A stretch of DNA of 64,000 nt from Acidimicrobiia bacterium (GCA_017577575.1 PKRG01000002.1:1-64000), one strand, 5' to 3'. Counted from the first letter of the stretch, positions 1 to 7,898 are shown. Notes: generated from the letters alone by a model not told the origin. Made by a program: numbers and translations.

Positions 1-672
1 AGAAACTGACTCCACATAAAGAAGGGGCGTGTCGGGATCGCAGTCGAGATGACGGGCGTGCTCGCCAGCAGGCACCGCCCGAATGCTCCGTCGACCTTCT
101 TCGATTCGTAAGCCCGTTGCTTTCTCTATTTGGGCGTACAACGAACCGCGGTCCAACTCGGAGACTTCAACGAATTCGGCGAACCGCTCGGGAAGGTGGT
201 TGAGCACGTGCAGGACTGGCTCACCATCCAACAGCCGCACACGTTCGATGGTCACGCCCCGCGCTCCGGGCGGCAGCCGAAGTGCCCGGGTCACCCAACC
301 GGGCAACACTCCCGTCTCCACTGCCAGCACCTGAGAGCTCACTTCCCTGCCGTAGGCGCCGACTTCCTGTTGATGGAAGCCCTCGCTGGCTTGAAGCAAC
401 CATGAAGAACGGGGCCGGTAGGAGACGAACGTGCCGCGGCCTTGATCGGTCTTTATCAGACCCTCCGCCTCCAGTTCGCTGAGCGCTTGACGCACCGTGC
501 CGAGCGCGACGCCGTACTGCCGGCACATCTCCTGCTGGGAGGGCAGCTGTTCGCCATAAGGCAGCTGGCCGGAAAGGATCGCTTCGGCGAGACGCTCTCG
601 AATCTGGACGTACTTCGGCACGACGGACGGCTCTACGGATAAGTCGATTCCCCTTCGCCAGTCAGGTCTCAT
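1..672 (-). CDS. GntR-family regulator, HutC/UTRA type (3' end beyond left edge)
   Basis: DNA-binding transcriptional regulator. The frame starts at ATG 672 and stays open to base 1, so 224 codons are visible of an expected 240-250. Residues about 18-85 form a GntR winged helix-turn-helix (YVQIRERLAEAI, LPSQQEM, ALGTVRQAL, IKTDQGRGTFV). Residues from about 95 form a UTRA ligand-binding domain (TIERVRLLDGEPVLH, then a C-terminal LDCDPDTPLLYVES segment). The effector is unknown; HutC-type members bind small metabolites or sugar phosphates. A 28-bp inverted repeat lies 19 bp upstream of the start and suggests autoregulation. Its target operon is outside the window or to the left. Confidence 0.88.
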   Translation of the reverse strand, partial: MRPDWRRGIDLSVEPSVVPKYVQIRERLAEAILSGQLPYGEQLPSQQEMCRQYGVALGTVRQALSELEAEGLIKTDQGRGTFVSYRPRSSWLLQASEGFHQQEVGAYGREVSSQVLAVETGVLPGWVTRALRLPPGARGVTIERVRLLDGEPVLHVLNHLPERFAEFVEVSELDRGSLYAQIEKATGLRIEEGRRSIRAVPAGEHARHLDCDPDTPLLYVESVS

Positions 673-690
673 GCTTTGTCCGCCGATGTT

Positions 691-718
691 CTAGTCGTAT
701 GGTCTTCTATAGGACTAG
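691..718. promoter_or_regulatory. Inverted repeat, probable GntR operator
   Basis: Arms CTAGTCGTATGG (691-702) and CTATAGGACTAG (707-718) pair at 10 of 12 positions around a 4-nt TCTT centre. The site sits 19-46 bp before the GntR start codon, in a short AT-richer patch. Position and symmetry suit an autoregulatory operator; binding is inferred. Confidence 0.5.
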
Positions 719-1075
719 TGGTGCATAAGACCGGCTGTCAACTGATTCTCAGAAAAAGTTGGCGAAATTCTTAGGGGCTCGCCGACCCCTCCGACGGCGC
801 AAGCACGGTCGCCGCGACGTTGCCTTGGTTCGGGGCTAGCACCATGGCGTCGCGAGCCTCGTTCCGCTGGACTTCGATTGGAACGAGCTCCCGAGAAAGA
901 GCGTGGCCGCCAACCCGGCGAGGAACCAGCCCTCCTCCGATCGATCCTCACCGGCCATCTCATCGAGGAGGCTGAGCCGCGCCCTTCTCGGCTCGTATGG
1001 GTGTTTCGTCGCCTCTAGCACGACCCGCCGTACACCATTCAGCTCGACGCCCTCCACACTCCCCTGAACGCGAAA
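719..1075. other. Intergenic stretch with no convincing gene
   Basis: About 360 bases between the GntR promoter and the tRNA terminator. A GTG-started minus-strand frame of 73 codons (1057 to 836) has ordinary composition, but it lacks a properly spaced ribosome binding site and a recognisable family, so it is not called as a gene. Nothing else is visible apart from AT-rich sequence around 740-775, which may carry a promoter. Confidence 0.4.
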
Positions 1076-1103
1076 GACCCGTCCGAGTGATCTCGGACGG
1101 GTC
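1076..1103 (-). terminator. Hairpin terminator of the tRNA gene
   Basis: Perfect 12-bp stem GACCCGTCCGAG/CTCGGACGGGTC with a 4-nt loop, starting 2 bp past the tRNA 3' end and followed on the minus strand by CTTTCG. Typical intrinsic terminator position. Confidence 0.75.
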
Positions 1104-1105
1104 CT

Positions 1106-1182
<77 letters not shown>

Positions 1183-1216
1183 TCGGTTGTGACACCAATC
1201 TTAACGGGTGGGTCGG

Positions 1217-1828
1217 TCAATCCGAAACGGGCCCTCCACTCGGCCCTGCCAGCCGTTCGACCGTCCGTTCGATGCGCTTGGCCCGTGTCTCGGGCCGCTT
1301 GGCGCTGTAGATCTCCCACAGGTGCTGCTTCTTGTGGGATGGCGGTAGCGCCTCGTAGGCGGCGCGGGCAGCCGGATTGGCAGCGAACGCCTCCTCGAGC
1401 TCGGGCGGGACGATGAGGGCTTCGACCGCGTCGTACCTGGACCAGGAGCCGTCGGCTTTGGCAGCCTCGATCACCGCCAGACCCCGTTCGTGCATCAGGC
1501 CGGCCGCGGTGAGCCGTTCGATGCGCTCCTTGTTGAGCGCCGACCAGATCCCGCCCTTCCGCCGCGGCGAGTACCACTGGATGGTGCGGTCGTCGTCGAC
1601 CCGCTTGGTGAGGCTGTCGATCCAGCCGAAGCACAACGCCTCCTCGACGAGCTCGTCGTAGACCGGCCCCTCGAGCGACGAGGTGGGCTTGCGGAACACC
1701 ACCCAGATCCCCTCGGTGCGCTCGGGGTGGGATTCCAGCCACGCCCGCCAGGCCGCCCGCGTCGGCGGCACCAGCACTTCCTTGCCGTTGGGCGACGGCG
1801 GGGGCGGGAGCGCGACGATGGACGGCAT
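1217..1828 (-). CDS. YdeI/OmpD-associated family protein
   Basis: Cytosolic protein of 203 residues. It has the family signature WLESHPERTEGIWVVFRKP, then a second conserved block around EEALCFGWIDSLTKRVDDD and QWYSPRRKGGIWS. The C-terminal third carries the usual LPPSHKKQHLWEIYSAKRPETR block. The family is linked to peptide and bacteriocin tolerance in enterobacteria; its chemistry is not established. ATG 1828 is chosen because a TAACGT -10-like element (1836-1841) ends exactly 7 nt before it, consistent with leaderless translation; ATG 1834 is the alternative. Its 3' end almost abuts the tRNA promoter. Confidence 0.88.
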   Translation of the reverse strand: MPSIVALPPPPSPNGKEVLVPPTRAAWRAWLESHPERTEGIWVVFRKPTSSLEGPVYDELVEEALCFGWIDSLTKRVDDDRTIQWYSPRRKGGIWSALNKERIERLTAAGLMHERGLAVIEAAKADGSWSRYDAVEALIVPPELEEAFAANPAARAAYEALPPSHKKQHLWEIYSAKRPETRAKRIERTVERLAGPSGGPVSD

Positions 1829-1882
1829 CCTCATGACGTTATCCCCGCGGCGCGCTCCGATGCGGAGCGTAGGCTCGTCGGC

Positions 1883-2257
1883 ATGAGCCTCGGCGTGACC
1901 CTCGACGACGTCCGTGGCGTGGCGCTTTCCCTTCCCCGCAGCTATGAGGCGCTGGTGCGGGGAAGGGTGAAGTTCCGGGTGGGGAGGATCGTCTACCTGG
2001 CGGCGTCCCGCGACCAGACGCTGCTCGGATTCGCCTTCCCGAAGGAGGAGCGGGAGGCGTTGGTCGAGGCGGAGCCGCACAAGTTCATGCTCCCCAAGCC
2101 CGCCGACATGCGGTACCACTGGGCCGTCGTCCGTCTCGCCGCCATCGACCTCGACGAGATGGCCGACATCGTCTTCCACGCCTGGAGGATGGTGGTGCCG
2201 AAGTCCCTGGCCCGACAGGTCGCCATGGAGCGGGACATCGTCCTCTACGACGACTGA
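1883..2257 (+). CDS. MmcQ/YjbR family DNA-binding-like protein
   Basis: Small protein of 124 residues with the CyaY-like MmcQ/YjbR fold: an N-terminal LDDVRGVALSLP segment, a central KFRVGRIVYLAAS strand pair, and a C-terminal HWAVVRLAAID/LDEMADIVFHAWRMV block. Homologues are annotated as DNA-binding by structure only. Translation appears leaderless: TAGGCT (1870-1875) lies 7 nt before the ATG. The 3' end overlaps the convergent methyltransferase by 13 bp. Confidence 0.85.
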   Translation: MSLGVTLDDVRGVALSLPRSYEALVRGRVKFRVGRIVYLAASRDQTLLGFAFPKEEREALVEAEPHKFMLPKPADMRYHWAVVRLAAIDLDEMADIVFHAWRMVVPKSLARQVAMERDIVLYDD

Positions 2258-2970
2258 GCCGGCGGTTTGCGACCGCGGGCGGTGATCATCGCCGGGGTGG
2301 ACGTGGTGGGTGGGTCGTCTCCTCGCTGCAGACGGCACACGGCCTCGTGGTACTCGTCGACCGTCACCAGCAGCTTCCCCACCAGATCCTCGGCGACGCT
2401 CTCGACGAGCCGGCGCACCTCGTCCTCGATCTCCGGTGCCGGCAAGGTCTCGCTGCGGCCCACCGCCTCGACTCTCTCGAGGCCGAGGGACAGCATCCAG
2501 CGGTACAGGCGGCTCCCGACGAACGGATCGGCGCCTCGCTCTTCGAGGAGAGCGAAGGTGGAGTAGGTGACGGCCGTCCAGGCGGGAGAGAAGGGCTCGA
2601 GGAGGGTGAGTGGCCGCATGTCGCATTCCTCGACGACCAGCCAACCTCCCGGCCGCAGTGACCCCACCAGCTCCTTCAGGGTGCGGTAGCGGTGGGGATC
2701 GCGGGCGAGATGGTGCCGGACGTAGACCAGGTCGTAACGGTGCCCGTTGAGTCGCTCGTGGACGGCGTTGGAAGGGATGCTCGTCACCGACGCCCCTCTC
2801 GCCCCCAGCCAGCGAGCCACCCCGGCGAGGCCACTGCCCAACGCCAGGCAGTTCGCTCCGGGACGCAGATTCAGGCTGCTCAACGTCCGCGGCACGGCCG
2901 CATCCCACAGGTGGTCGAACCTGGGCAGTGTCAGGTCTGGTCTGTTCGTGGACGGCGATGTGTGAGTCAT
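2245..2970 (-). CDS. Class I SAM-dependent methyltransferase
   Basis: Protein of 241 residues. A glycine-rich SAM-binding motif I is visible (LALGSGLAGVARWLG), followed by YDLVYVRHHLAR as the motif II/III region and LRPGGWLVVEECD as the post-motif strand typical of Ubi/Cyp-like small-molecule methyltransferases. The substrate cannot be told. The last 30 residues are proline- and arginine-rich and probably disordered. No operon partner; it converges on the MmcQ gene. Confidence 0.8.
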   Translation of the reverse strand: MTHTSPSTNRPDLTLPRFDHLWDAAVPRTLSSLNLRPGANCLALGSGLAGVARWLGARGASVTSIPSNAVHERLNGHRYDLVYVRHHLARDPHRYRTLKELVGSLRPGGWLVVEECDMRPLTLLEPFSPAWTAVTYSTFALLEERGADPFVGSRLYRWMLSLGLERVEAVGRSETLPAPEIEDEVRRLVESVAEDLVGKLLVTVDEYHEAVCRLQRGDDPPTTSTPAMITARGRKPPAQSS

Positions 2971-3043
2971 GGCCGCCGATCGTCCGACGTATCACGTGGC
3001 CCATCCATCCCTCATTTGAGGGAACGGGATGCCTGGGTTCTGC

Positions 3044-3068
3044 GTTTCCGAGCGGGCGGACTGGGTAC
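3044..3068 (+). promoter_or_regulatory. SigB/SigF-type promoter
   Basis: GTTT (3044-3047), 15-bp spacer, GGGTAC (3063-3068). It lies 30 bp before the small membrane protein at 3098, far from the main cluster of such promoters at 50-63 kb. Confidence 0.7.
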
Positions 3069-3097
3069 GACGACAACGGGAGGCAGGAGGGACCGAC

Positions 3098-3265
3098 ATG
3101 ATGTCCACGGACTACCAATTCCATCGACCGATGGACGGGGAGCGTCGGGTGAACGAGATCGAACGCATCGCTGTCGCTCACGACGACCACCGGATGCGGA
3201 CGGCGATCTTCCTGGTCGCCGCCAACATCATCGGGTTGGTGCTTTTGATCTCCCTCACCTTCTGA
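3098..3265 (+). CDS. Small single-pass membrane protein
   Basis: Protein of 55 residues: a charged N-terminal half (GERRVNEIERIAVAHDDHRM) and one C-terminal transmembrane helix (IFLVAANIIGLVLLISLTF). A strong AGGAGG (3085-3090) sits 7 nt before the ATG. A SigB/SigF-type promoter just upstream marks it as a likely general-stress gene. No family recognised. Confidence 0.7.
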   Translation: MMSTDYQFHRPMDGERRVNEIERIAVAHDDHRMRTAIFLVAANIIGLVLLISLTF

Positions 3266-3390
3266 GCGCCGGTGCTCTGCGGTGGCATGACCGTCGCCGT
3301 CCGCGTACGGATGCGGCCGGCCACCACCGACGGCCCGCTCGCCGACCCCGTCCGCTTCACCGAACTCCCGACGGAGGGATTCCCCCTGCA

Positions 3391-3405
3391 GTGACCATCG
3401 GCCCT
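3391..3405. promoter_or_regulatory. DosR/DevR-like box
   Basis: GTGACCATCGGCCCT matches the dormancy-regulator pattern GGGACCTTCGGCCC at 12 of 14 positions. It lies about 55 bp before the hemerythrin-like gene, a usual activator distance. Binding is inferred. Confidence 0.5.
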
Positions 3406-3459
3406 GGCGCCGGCGGGCACACCGGGGCCAGGATCGGGCAACGGACCTAGGAGGTGCCG

Positions 3460-3855
3460 ATGCCGATGCCCGTTGCCGGGACCCTGGCCGATGCGAATCG
3501 ATCCGCCATGGAGGACGCCATCGTCGAGGTGCGCGTCGCCTTCGCTCACGAAGGCCTGCAGATCCTGGACGCTCTGATCCGCCTCGCCCGGCTGATGAGG
3601 GCCCATTCCACCCAGCACCACGCCTCGCGCCTCCTCGACGACATCGTCGAACAAGACCCGAGGCTGACATCGGAGGTGGCCCGTCTGGCCGAGGACCACG
3701 TGGTCCTGCCCGAGCAACTCGACGATCTGATCGCCCGAATGCGCCGGCTGTTGGACGAAGCGGACAGCATCTGCGACCGGATCGTCGAGCACCATCGGCT
3801 CGGCGACCACCTCGTCTACGAGGCGTTCATGTCCGACCTGGGTGGAGGGGACTAG
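3460..3855 (+). CDS. Hemerythrin-like four-helix protein
   Basis: All-helical protein of about 131 residues with His and acidic residues spaced as in hemerythrin-like domains (STQHHASRLL, AEDHVVLPEQ, then the closing VEHHRLGDHLVYEAF). Members of that superfamily bind a di-iron centre and sense or carry O2 or NO; metal binding here is inferred from these residues. AGGAGG at 3449-3454 suits ATG 3460; ATG 3466 and GTG 3454 are in the same frame. A DosR-like box upstream would fit a low-oxygen role. Confidence 0.6.
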   Translation: MPMPVAGTLADANRSAMEDAIVEVRVAFAHEGLQILDALIRLARLMRAHSTQHHASRLLDDIVEQDPRLTSEVARLAEDHVVLPEQLDDLIARMRRLLDEADSICDRIVEHHRLGDHLVYEAFMSDLGGGD

Positions 3856-3899
3856 CCCAGCGAGATCCCTCGGGCGGGATCGGACTCGACAGCAGGGGC

Positions 3900-4155
3900 C
3901 TAACCGCCCTCCGGTCTGGTCGTCGTAGGGAAGTCGGGCGACGCACGAACGACACACTCCGCCGCTGCTCGATCGAACCCGGGGCCCCTCTGGTCGCCGA
4001 TCGAGTACGAGACCCTCTGGCTGCTCGCCGACGCTGACCTCGACGTCCGACACCTCGAGACCCCTGGCGGCCATGCTGCGGGTGAAGAGCGCCTCCGGCG
4101 ATTCGCCCGGCAGCCGTCCCCCGCACGCGGACGACGAGGAGAGCCTCCGCCGCAC
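3900..4155 (-). pseudogene. Frameshifted, signal-less copy of the upstream lipoprotein gene
   Basis: Begins 13 bp after the stop of the 4452-4168 lipoprotein gene. It repeats that protein: ACGGRLPGESPEALFTRSMAARGLEVSDVE parallels ACGTVPGESPEEAFTRCMAARGFEVKDVD. After GEQ the match shifts by one base into another frame (VSYSIGDQRGPGFDRAAAECV parallels KYSIDFQPGPGFQQVVVQCV) and ends at TAG 3902-3900. The hydrophobic signal segment is missing. A decayed tandem duplication is the simplest reading; a sequencing error at the shift near 4020 cannot be excluded. Confidence 0.7.
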
Positions 4156-4167
4156 CCCAGCGGGTGC

Positions 4168-4452
4168 TCAGCCTCCGACCACGATCGCGTCGTCGGGCAG
4201 GGCCTGGTCGACGCATTGGACCACAACCTGCTGGAATCCGGGACCGGGTTGGAAATCGATGGAGTACTTCGGCTCCCAGCCCCGCTCGGTTTCGGTGAAG
4301 TCGACGTCCTTCACCTCGAATCCCCGAGCCGCCATGCATCGAGTGAAGGCCTCCTCCGGGCTCTCGCCGGGCACTGTCCCGCAGGCGGCTACGCAGAAGG
4401 CGGCCCCCAGGGCCCAGAGCCAGCGGATTAGCCCGGTTCTCCGCTGCGACAC
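4168..4452 (-). CDS. Small secreted lipoprotein
   Basis: Protein of 94 residues with a signal peptide (arginine-rich start, hydrophobic LIRWLWALGAAFCVAAC) ending in a lipobox Cys at VAAC. The mature part contains GESPEEAFTRCMAARGFEV and two further Cys, a pattern seen in small actinobacterial lipoproteins. GTG start at 4452, preceded by GGGAGGA. Function unknown. A degenerate tandem copy follows directly downstream. Confidence 0.7.
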   Translation of the reverse strand: MSQRRTGLIRWLWALGAAFCVAACGTVPGESPEEAFTRCMAARGFEVKDVDFTETERGWEPKYSIDFQPGPGFQQVVVQCVDQALPDDAIVVGG

Positions 4453-4483
4453 ACTCCTCCCTCGTCCACCACGTCCTTTCTAG

Positions 4484-4915
4484 TCACCACTCGGGTCGGA
4501 CGCGGCCCTCTTCGTCCAGTGGCCAGTCGGGGTTGTAGGCGATCTCCCACAGGTGACCGTGGGGATCGGCGATGTGGCCCGAGTATCCGCCCCACTCCTG
4601 GGTGCGGGCGGGTGAGGCGACGGTGGCCCCGGCGGCCAGCGCCTGAGCGAACACGGCATCGACTTCCTGGGGTGAGCGGGTGTTGTAGGCCAGGGTCACG
4701 GCTCCCGGAGGCGGAAGCTCCCGGCCGAGCTCGCGGGCCAACCCCGACCACAGAGACAGGACGATCCCGCCCATGTCGTAGAAGGCGACCTCTCCTTCGG
4801 CGACGAAATCCGGCTCCCAGCCGAAGGCCTGGCGGTAGAAGCGGACAGCGGCGGTGACGTCGGGCACCGCCAGGGTGATGACACTCACCCGCATCTCGAG
4901 TCGCATGTGGTCCAT
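4484..4915 (-). CDS. VOC-family (glyoxalase/bleomycin-resistance fold) protein
   Basis: Protein of 143 residues with two beta-alpha-beta-beta-beta modules: ITLAVPDVTAAVRFYRQAFGW at the N terminus and GHIADPHGHLWEIAYNP at the C terminus. The DPHGHLWE motif supplies the second-half metal ligands of this fold. The substrate cannot be read from sequence. TAGGGT (4924-4929, minus) lies 8 nt before the start codon, so translation may be leaderless. Confidence 0.87.
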   Translation of the reverse strand: MDHMRLEMRVSVITLAVPDVTAAVRFYRQAFGWEPDFVAEGEVAFYDMGGIVLSLWSGLARELGRELPPPGAVTLAYNTRSPQEVDAVFAQALAAGATVASPARTQEWGGYSGHIADPHGHLWEIAYNPDWPLDEEGRVRPEW

Positions 4916-4973
4916 CCACCCCGACCCTACGCAATCAGGTCCGGTCGGCGGAGGATCCGACCAGACCCTCCGT

Positions 4974-5165
4974 TCAGGTCTCGGGCGAGCGGCGAGTGAG
5001 CGCCCCGACGAGGACGGTCACCCCTATGACCACCAGCGCCAGCGGACCGATGTAGCGGAGATCGGAGAGACGCAACGTCCAATAGTCGAGCGCCTCGAAA
5101 ACGAACGCGATCCCCACCACCAGATAGACGACTCCGGCGATCAGGGTCCCCGTGTGCAGCTTCAT
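4974..5165 (-). CDS. Small two-helix membrane protein
   Basis: Protein of 63 residues with two transmembrane helices (IAGVVYLVVGIAFVFEAL and YIGPLALVVIGVTVLVGAL) separated by a short charged loop. Its start overlaps the stop of the LiaF-like gene by 4 bp, so it is the last gene of the pspC-like operon. It resembles the membrane half of LiaF/PspC partners. Confidence 0.7.
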   Translation of the reverse strand: MKLHTGTLIAGVVYLVVGIAFVFEALDYWTLRLSDLRYIGPLALVVIGVTVLVGALTRRSPET

Positions 5166-5806
5166 CGCCTCACCTCGATTCGCCCGGCAGCGACGTCGAG
5201 GTCCAGCGTCAGAGTGGCAGGTGCCTCGTCGAAGCCTGGGCTGACATGTCGCTCGACGACGGAGAACCCGTCGACGGTCTCTCCGAACATCTCGATCTCT
5301 CCGGCACCCACGGTCGCTTCGATCGACACGGGCACCGCCTCGGGCACGATCAGGACCAACTCTCCGGCCCCGACGGCCACCTCGACCTCGGCGGACTCCA
5401 CCAACACGAGGTCTCCGAGAACGAGCCTCAGATCACCCATGCCGATCTCGTAGCGGGTCGCCAGCTCGTCTTGGGATTCGACGACGAACGCCCTGTCACC
5501 CACCCCTCCACGGAAGGCATCGGTGGGGGTGACGGCCACCGCCGCCACGGCGACGGTGAGGAGCAGCCCCAGGACGACCAATCCCGTGTGGGGCCCGTCT
5601 CGAGCCCCGGCTATGAGGGCCAGGCCGATCACGGCGAGGAGTGACGGGAGCACGATGCTCGCCCTGAGGGTCAGCACTCCCGCCACGTCGAGCAACCAGA
5701 CCGTCCCCGCCACCACCATCAGACCGCCGATCACCCAGGCGGCGTAGTTCGGCCTGGGTCGGGTTGGCGGCTGGGTCGACGTTTCGATCTCGGTGTCAAC
5801 GGTCAC
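5162..5806 (-). CDS. LiaF-like membrane protein with beta-helical C-terminal domain
   Basis: Protein of 214 residues, GTG start with GGGAGG upstream. The first half has three to four transmembrane helices (from AAWVIGGLMVVAGTVWLL to LVVLGLLLTVAVAAVAV). The second half is a beta-rich repeat domain with GMGDLRLVLGDLVLV and AVGAGELVLIV/TVGAGEIEMFG units, as in the cell-wall-stress domain of LiaF/VraT and DUF2154-type proteins. It lies directly behind a PspC-domain gene with an 11-bp overlap, a common envelope-stress pairing. Confidence 0.8.
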   Translation of the reverse strand: MTVDTEIETSTQPPTRPRPNYAAWVIGGLMVVAGTVWLLDVAGVLTLRASIVLPSLLAVIGLALIAGARDGPHTGLVVLGLLLTVAVAAVAVTPTDAFRGGVGDRAFVVESQDELATRYEIGMGDLRLVLGDLVLVESAEVEVAVGAGELVLIVPEAVPVSIEATVGAGEIEMFGETVDGFSVVERHVSPGFDEAPATLTLDLDVAAGRIEVRR

Positions 5807-6221
5807 GGCGCCTCCCCGCGTAGATCAGCCCCGCGCCGACGGCGATGACCGCCAGCGGCCACACGACCCGGTCGAACCACGGGAACAAGGTGTTGAAGAA
5901 GAACAGGAGACCGGCGGCGACGAGGATCGCCCCGGCGACCACCGCCCCGTCGGTCCTGCTGCCACCCTCCCGGGCGGCGAGCGCTTCCCCTTCCTTCTGC
6001 TCGGGGATGATGAGCCAGGAGATGAGGTAGACCAGGACGCCGGCTCCTCCTCCGATCGCCAGCACCACGAACGCGAGACGGAACCAGATCGGATCCACCC
6101 CGAAATAGGCGCCCATCCCGCCGCAGACCCCGGCGATGATCCTGTCGTCACGGCTCCGGCGCAGCCGACGGATCTCCTCTACCTCTTCCGTCGGAGGGGG
6201 CCGGGCTTCGATGTCGGTCAT
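5796..6221 (-). CDS. PspC-domain envelope-stress protein
   Basis: Protein of 141 residues. The PspC domain is clear at about residues 20-80 (RRSRDDRIIAGVCGGMGAYF, then GGGAGVLVYLISWLIIPE), followed by two more transmembrane helices. AGGAGGTCCCC precedes the ATG. It heads a three-gene operon with overlapping ends. A DosR-like box at 6290-6303 lies about 70 bp upstream and could serve this operon or the divergent CBS gene. Confidence 0.88.
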   Translation of the reverse strand: MTDIEARPPPTEEVEEIRRLRRSRDDRIIAGVCGGMGAYFGVDPIWFRLAFVVLAIGGGAGVLVYLISWLIIPEQKEGEALAAREGGSRTDGAVVAGAILVAAGLLFFFNTLFPWFDRVVWPLAVIAVGAGLIYAGRRRDR

Positions 6222-6289
6222 GGGGACCTCCTTTCCCCTGGATCATCCGGCACAGAGAGGTCGGCGGAAAGTGCCGAAGGTCCCGTCGG

Positions 6290-6303
6290 GGGACCAATGG
6301 CCC
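6290..6303. promoter_or_regulatory. DosR/DevR-like box between divergent operons
   Basis: GGGACCAATGGCCC is an imperfect palindrome with the GGGACC...GGCCC half-sites of dormancy-regulator boxes. It lies 66 bp before the CBS gene at 6369 and 69 bp before the PspC gene. The full match to GGGACCTTCGGCCC is 11 of 14. Confidence 0.45.
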
Positions 6304-6368
6304 TTTCGGCCGCCACGACCGGCACCGTAGGTTTCGGAGGGCGGAGCCTGAGGAAAAGGAGAGACACG

Positions 6369-6752
6369 ATGAAGCTGGCAGATCTCACCGCCGGCTACGT
6401 GGAGAAGGTCGACGCCTCCACTCCCCTGGCGGAGGCCGCTCGCTGGATGGTGTCGAGGGGGGTGGGGTCGTTGCTCATCACCCGGGAAGGGCGGGTGAAG
6501 GGCATCTTCACCGAGCACGACCTGACCCGGGCGGCGGCTCACCGCGTCGACCTCGACGAGGCGACGGTGGGCGACTGGATGTCCGACTACCCGCACGTGG
6601 CCACTCCGGATTGGACGATCGAACGTGCCGCCGACGTGATGGTCGAATACGACATCCGCCACCTGCCGCTCGTCGACGACGACGGGAACATCGCCGGCAT
6701 CGTGTCGATCAAGGACGTCCTCTGGGCTCTGCGTGGCCCAACGGTCACCTGA
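6369..6752 (+). CDS. Two-CBS-domain protein
   Basis: Protein of 127 residues made of two CBS motifs and nothing else (MVSRGVGSLLITREGRVKGIFTEHDL; MVEYDIRHLPLVDDDGNIAGIVSIKDVL). CBS pairs bind adenine nucleotides, and stand-alone forms are typical of dormancy regulons such as Hrp1 of mycobacteria. AAAGGAG precedes the ATG. The zinc dehydrogenase follows after 29 bp, so the two are probably co-transcribed. Confidence 0.88.
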   Translation: MKLADLTAGYVEKVDASTPLAEAARWMVSRGVGSLLITREGRVKGIFTEHDLTRAAAHRVDLDEATVGDWMSDYPHVATPDWTIERAADVMVEYDIRHLPLVDDDGNIAGIVSIKDVLWALRGPTVT

Positions 6753-6781
6753 AGGATCCGAATCGGAAGGAGGGACGGATC

Positions 6782-7825
6782 ATGAAGGCCGTGGTCTTCC
6801 ATGGACCCGGAGAGAAGGCTTGGGAGGAGGTTCCCGAGCCCAAGATCGTCGAACCCGGTGACGCCATCGTCAGGGTCGACACCACCACCATCTGCGGGAC
6901 CGACCTGCACATCCTGAAGGGGGACGTTCCCGCCGTGACCGACGGCCGGATCCTCGGGCACGAGGGCGTCGGCACGGTGGAGGAGGTCGGCTCGGGGGTG
7001 TCCACGATCCAGCCCGGAGACCGGGTGCTCATCTCCTGCATCTCGGCGTGCGGCCGCTGCCGCTACTGCCGGGTGGGCGCCTACGGTCAGTGCCGAAACG
7101 AAGGAGGCTGGATCCTCGGGCACCTGATCGACGGCACCCAGGCCGAGTACGTGCGGCTCCCCTACGCCGACACCTCCACCTACAAGGTCCCCGAGGGCGT
7201 GCCCGACGAGGCGCTGCTCATGCTGTCGGACATCCTCCCGACGGGATACGAGGTGGGTGTGCTCAACGGGAAGGTGCAGCCGGGCGACACCGTCGCCGTG
7301 GTCGGCGCCGGCCCCATCGGCCTGTCGGTGATACTCGGCGCCCAGCTCTTCTCCCCCCAGCACATCATCGCCATCGACCTGGCCGACAGCCGCCTGGAAG
7401 CCGCCAAGCAGTTCGGGGCCACCGAGGTCATCAACAACAGCGACACCGACCCCCTGCCCCGCATCCAGGAGCTGACCGATGGCCTGGGAGTCGACGTCGC
7501 CATCGAAGCGGTGGGCATCCCCGCCACCTTCGAGCTGTGCACCCGCCTCATCCGCCCCGGCGGCCGCGTGGCGAACGTAGGCGTGCACGGCGAGCCGGCG
7601 ACGTTCCATCTCGAGGATCTGTGGATCCGGAACGTCACCGTCACCACCGGCCTGGTGGACACGTACTCGACCCCGACGCTGCTGCGTCTGATCGAGGCCG
7701 GAAAGCTCGACGCCGCCAAGTTCGTCACCCATCGGTTCAAGATGAGCGAGTTCATGGAGGCGTACGACACGTTCTCCCGGGCCGGCGAAACCGGCGCCTT
7801 GAAGGTCGTGGTCACACGCGACTGA
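6782..7825 (+). CDS. Zinc-dependent medium-chain alcohol dehydrogenase
   Basis: Protein of 347 residues. The catalytic zinc site is visible as CGTDLHILKGD with GHEGVG. The structural zinc loop is CGRCRYCRVGAYGQC, with the usual four Cys. The Rossmann motif is VVGAGPIGLSVILGAQ with the acidic NAD-selecting end of strand 2 (IAIDLADSR). It resembles the ADH group acting on short alcohols and butanediol-type substrates; the exact substrate is not readable. AAGGAGGGACGG is the ribosome binding site. It follows the CBS gene and may help re-oxidise NADH under low oxygen. Confidence 0.9.
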   Translation: MKAVVFHGPGEKAWEEVPEPKIVEPGDAIVRVDTTTICGTDLHILKGDVPAVTDGRILGHEGVGTVEEVGSGVSTIQPGDRVLISCISACGRCRYCRVGAYGQCRNEGGWILGHLIDGTQAEYVRLPYADTSTYKVPEGVPDEALLMLSDILPTGYEVGVLNGKVQPGDTVAVVGAGPIGLSVILGAQLFSPQHIIAIDLADSRLEAAKQFGATEVINNSDTDPLPRIQELTDGLGVDVAIEAVGIPATFELCTRLIRPGGRVANVGVHGEPATFHLEDLWIRNVTVTTGLVDTYSTPTLLRLIEAGKLDAAKFVTHRFKMSEFMEAYDTFSRAGETGALKVVVTRD

Positions 7826-7831
7826 TCCCCC

Positions 7832-7859
7832 GGGTCCCGCCCCGGAAGGGGCGGGACCC
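7832..7859 (+). terminator. Hairpin terminator without U tract
   Basis: Perfect 12-bp stem GGGTCCCGCCCC/GGGGCGGGACCC with a GGAA loop, starting 7 bp after the dehydrogenase stop. No T run follows, which is frequent in high-G+C actinobacteria. Confidence 0.6.
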
Positions 7860-7898
7860 GAAACCGCTCGCAGGCGGTGAGGGATAGACTCGCCGTCC

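Noticed and set aside
836..1057. 73-codon GTG-started minus-strand frame
   Set aside because: No spaced ribosome binding site, no -10 pattern, no recognisable family; left as possible but unsupported.
3287..3394. 35-codon plus-strand frame between the small membrane protein and the hemerythrin-like gene
   Set aside because: No ribosome binding site, and its end overlaps the DosR-like box; composition not distinctive.
1829..3670. Long minus-strand extension of the YdeI frame
   Set aside because: Only the last 203 codons match a protein family; the extension runs through the MmcQ, methyltransferase and hemerythrin genes.
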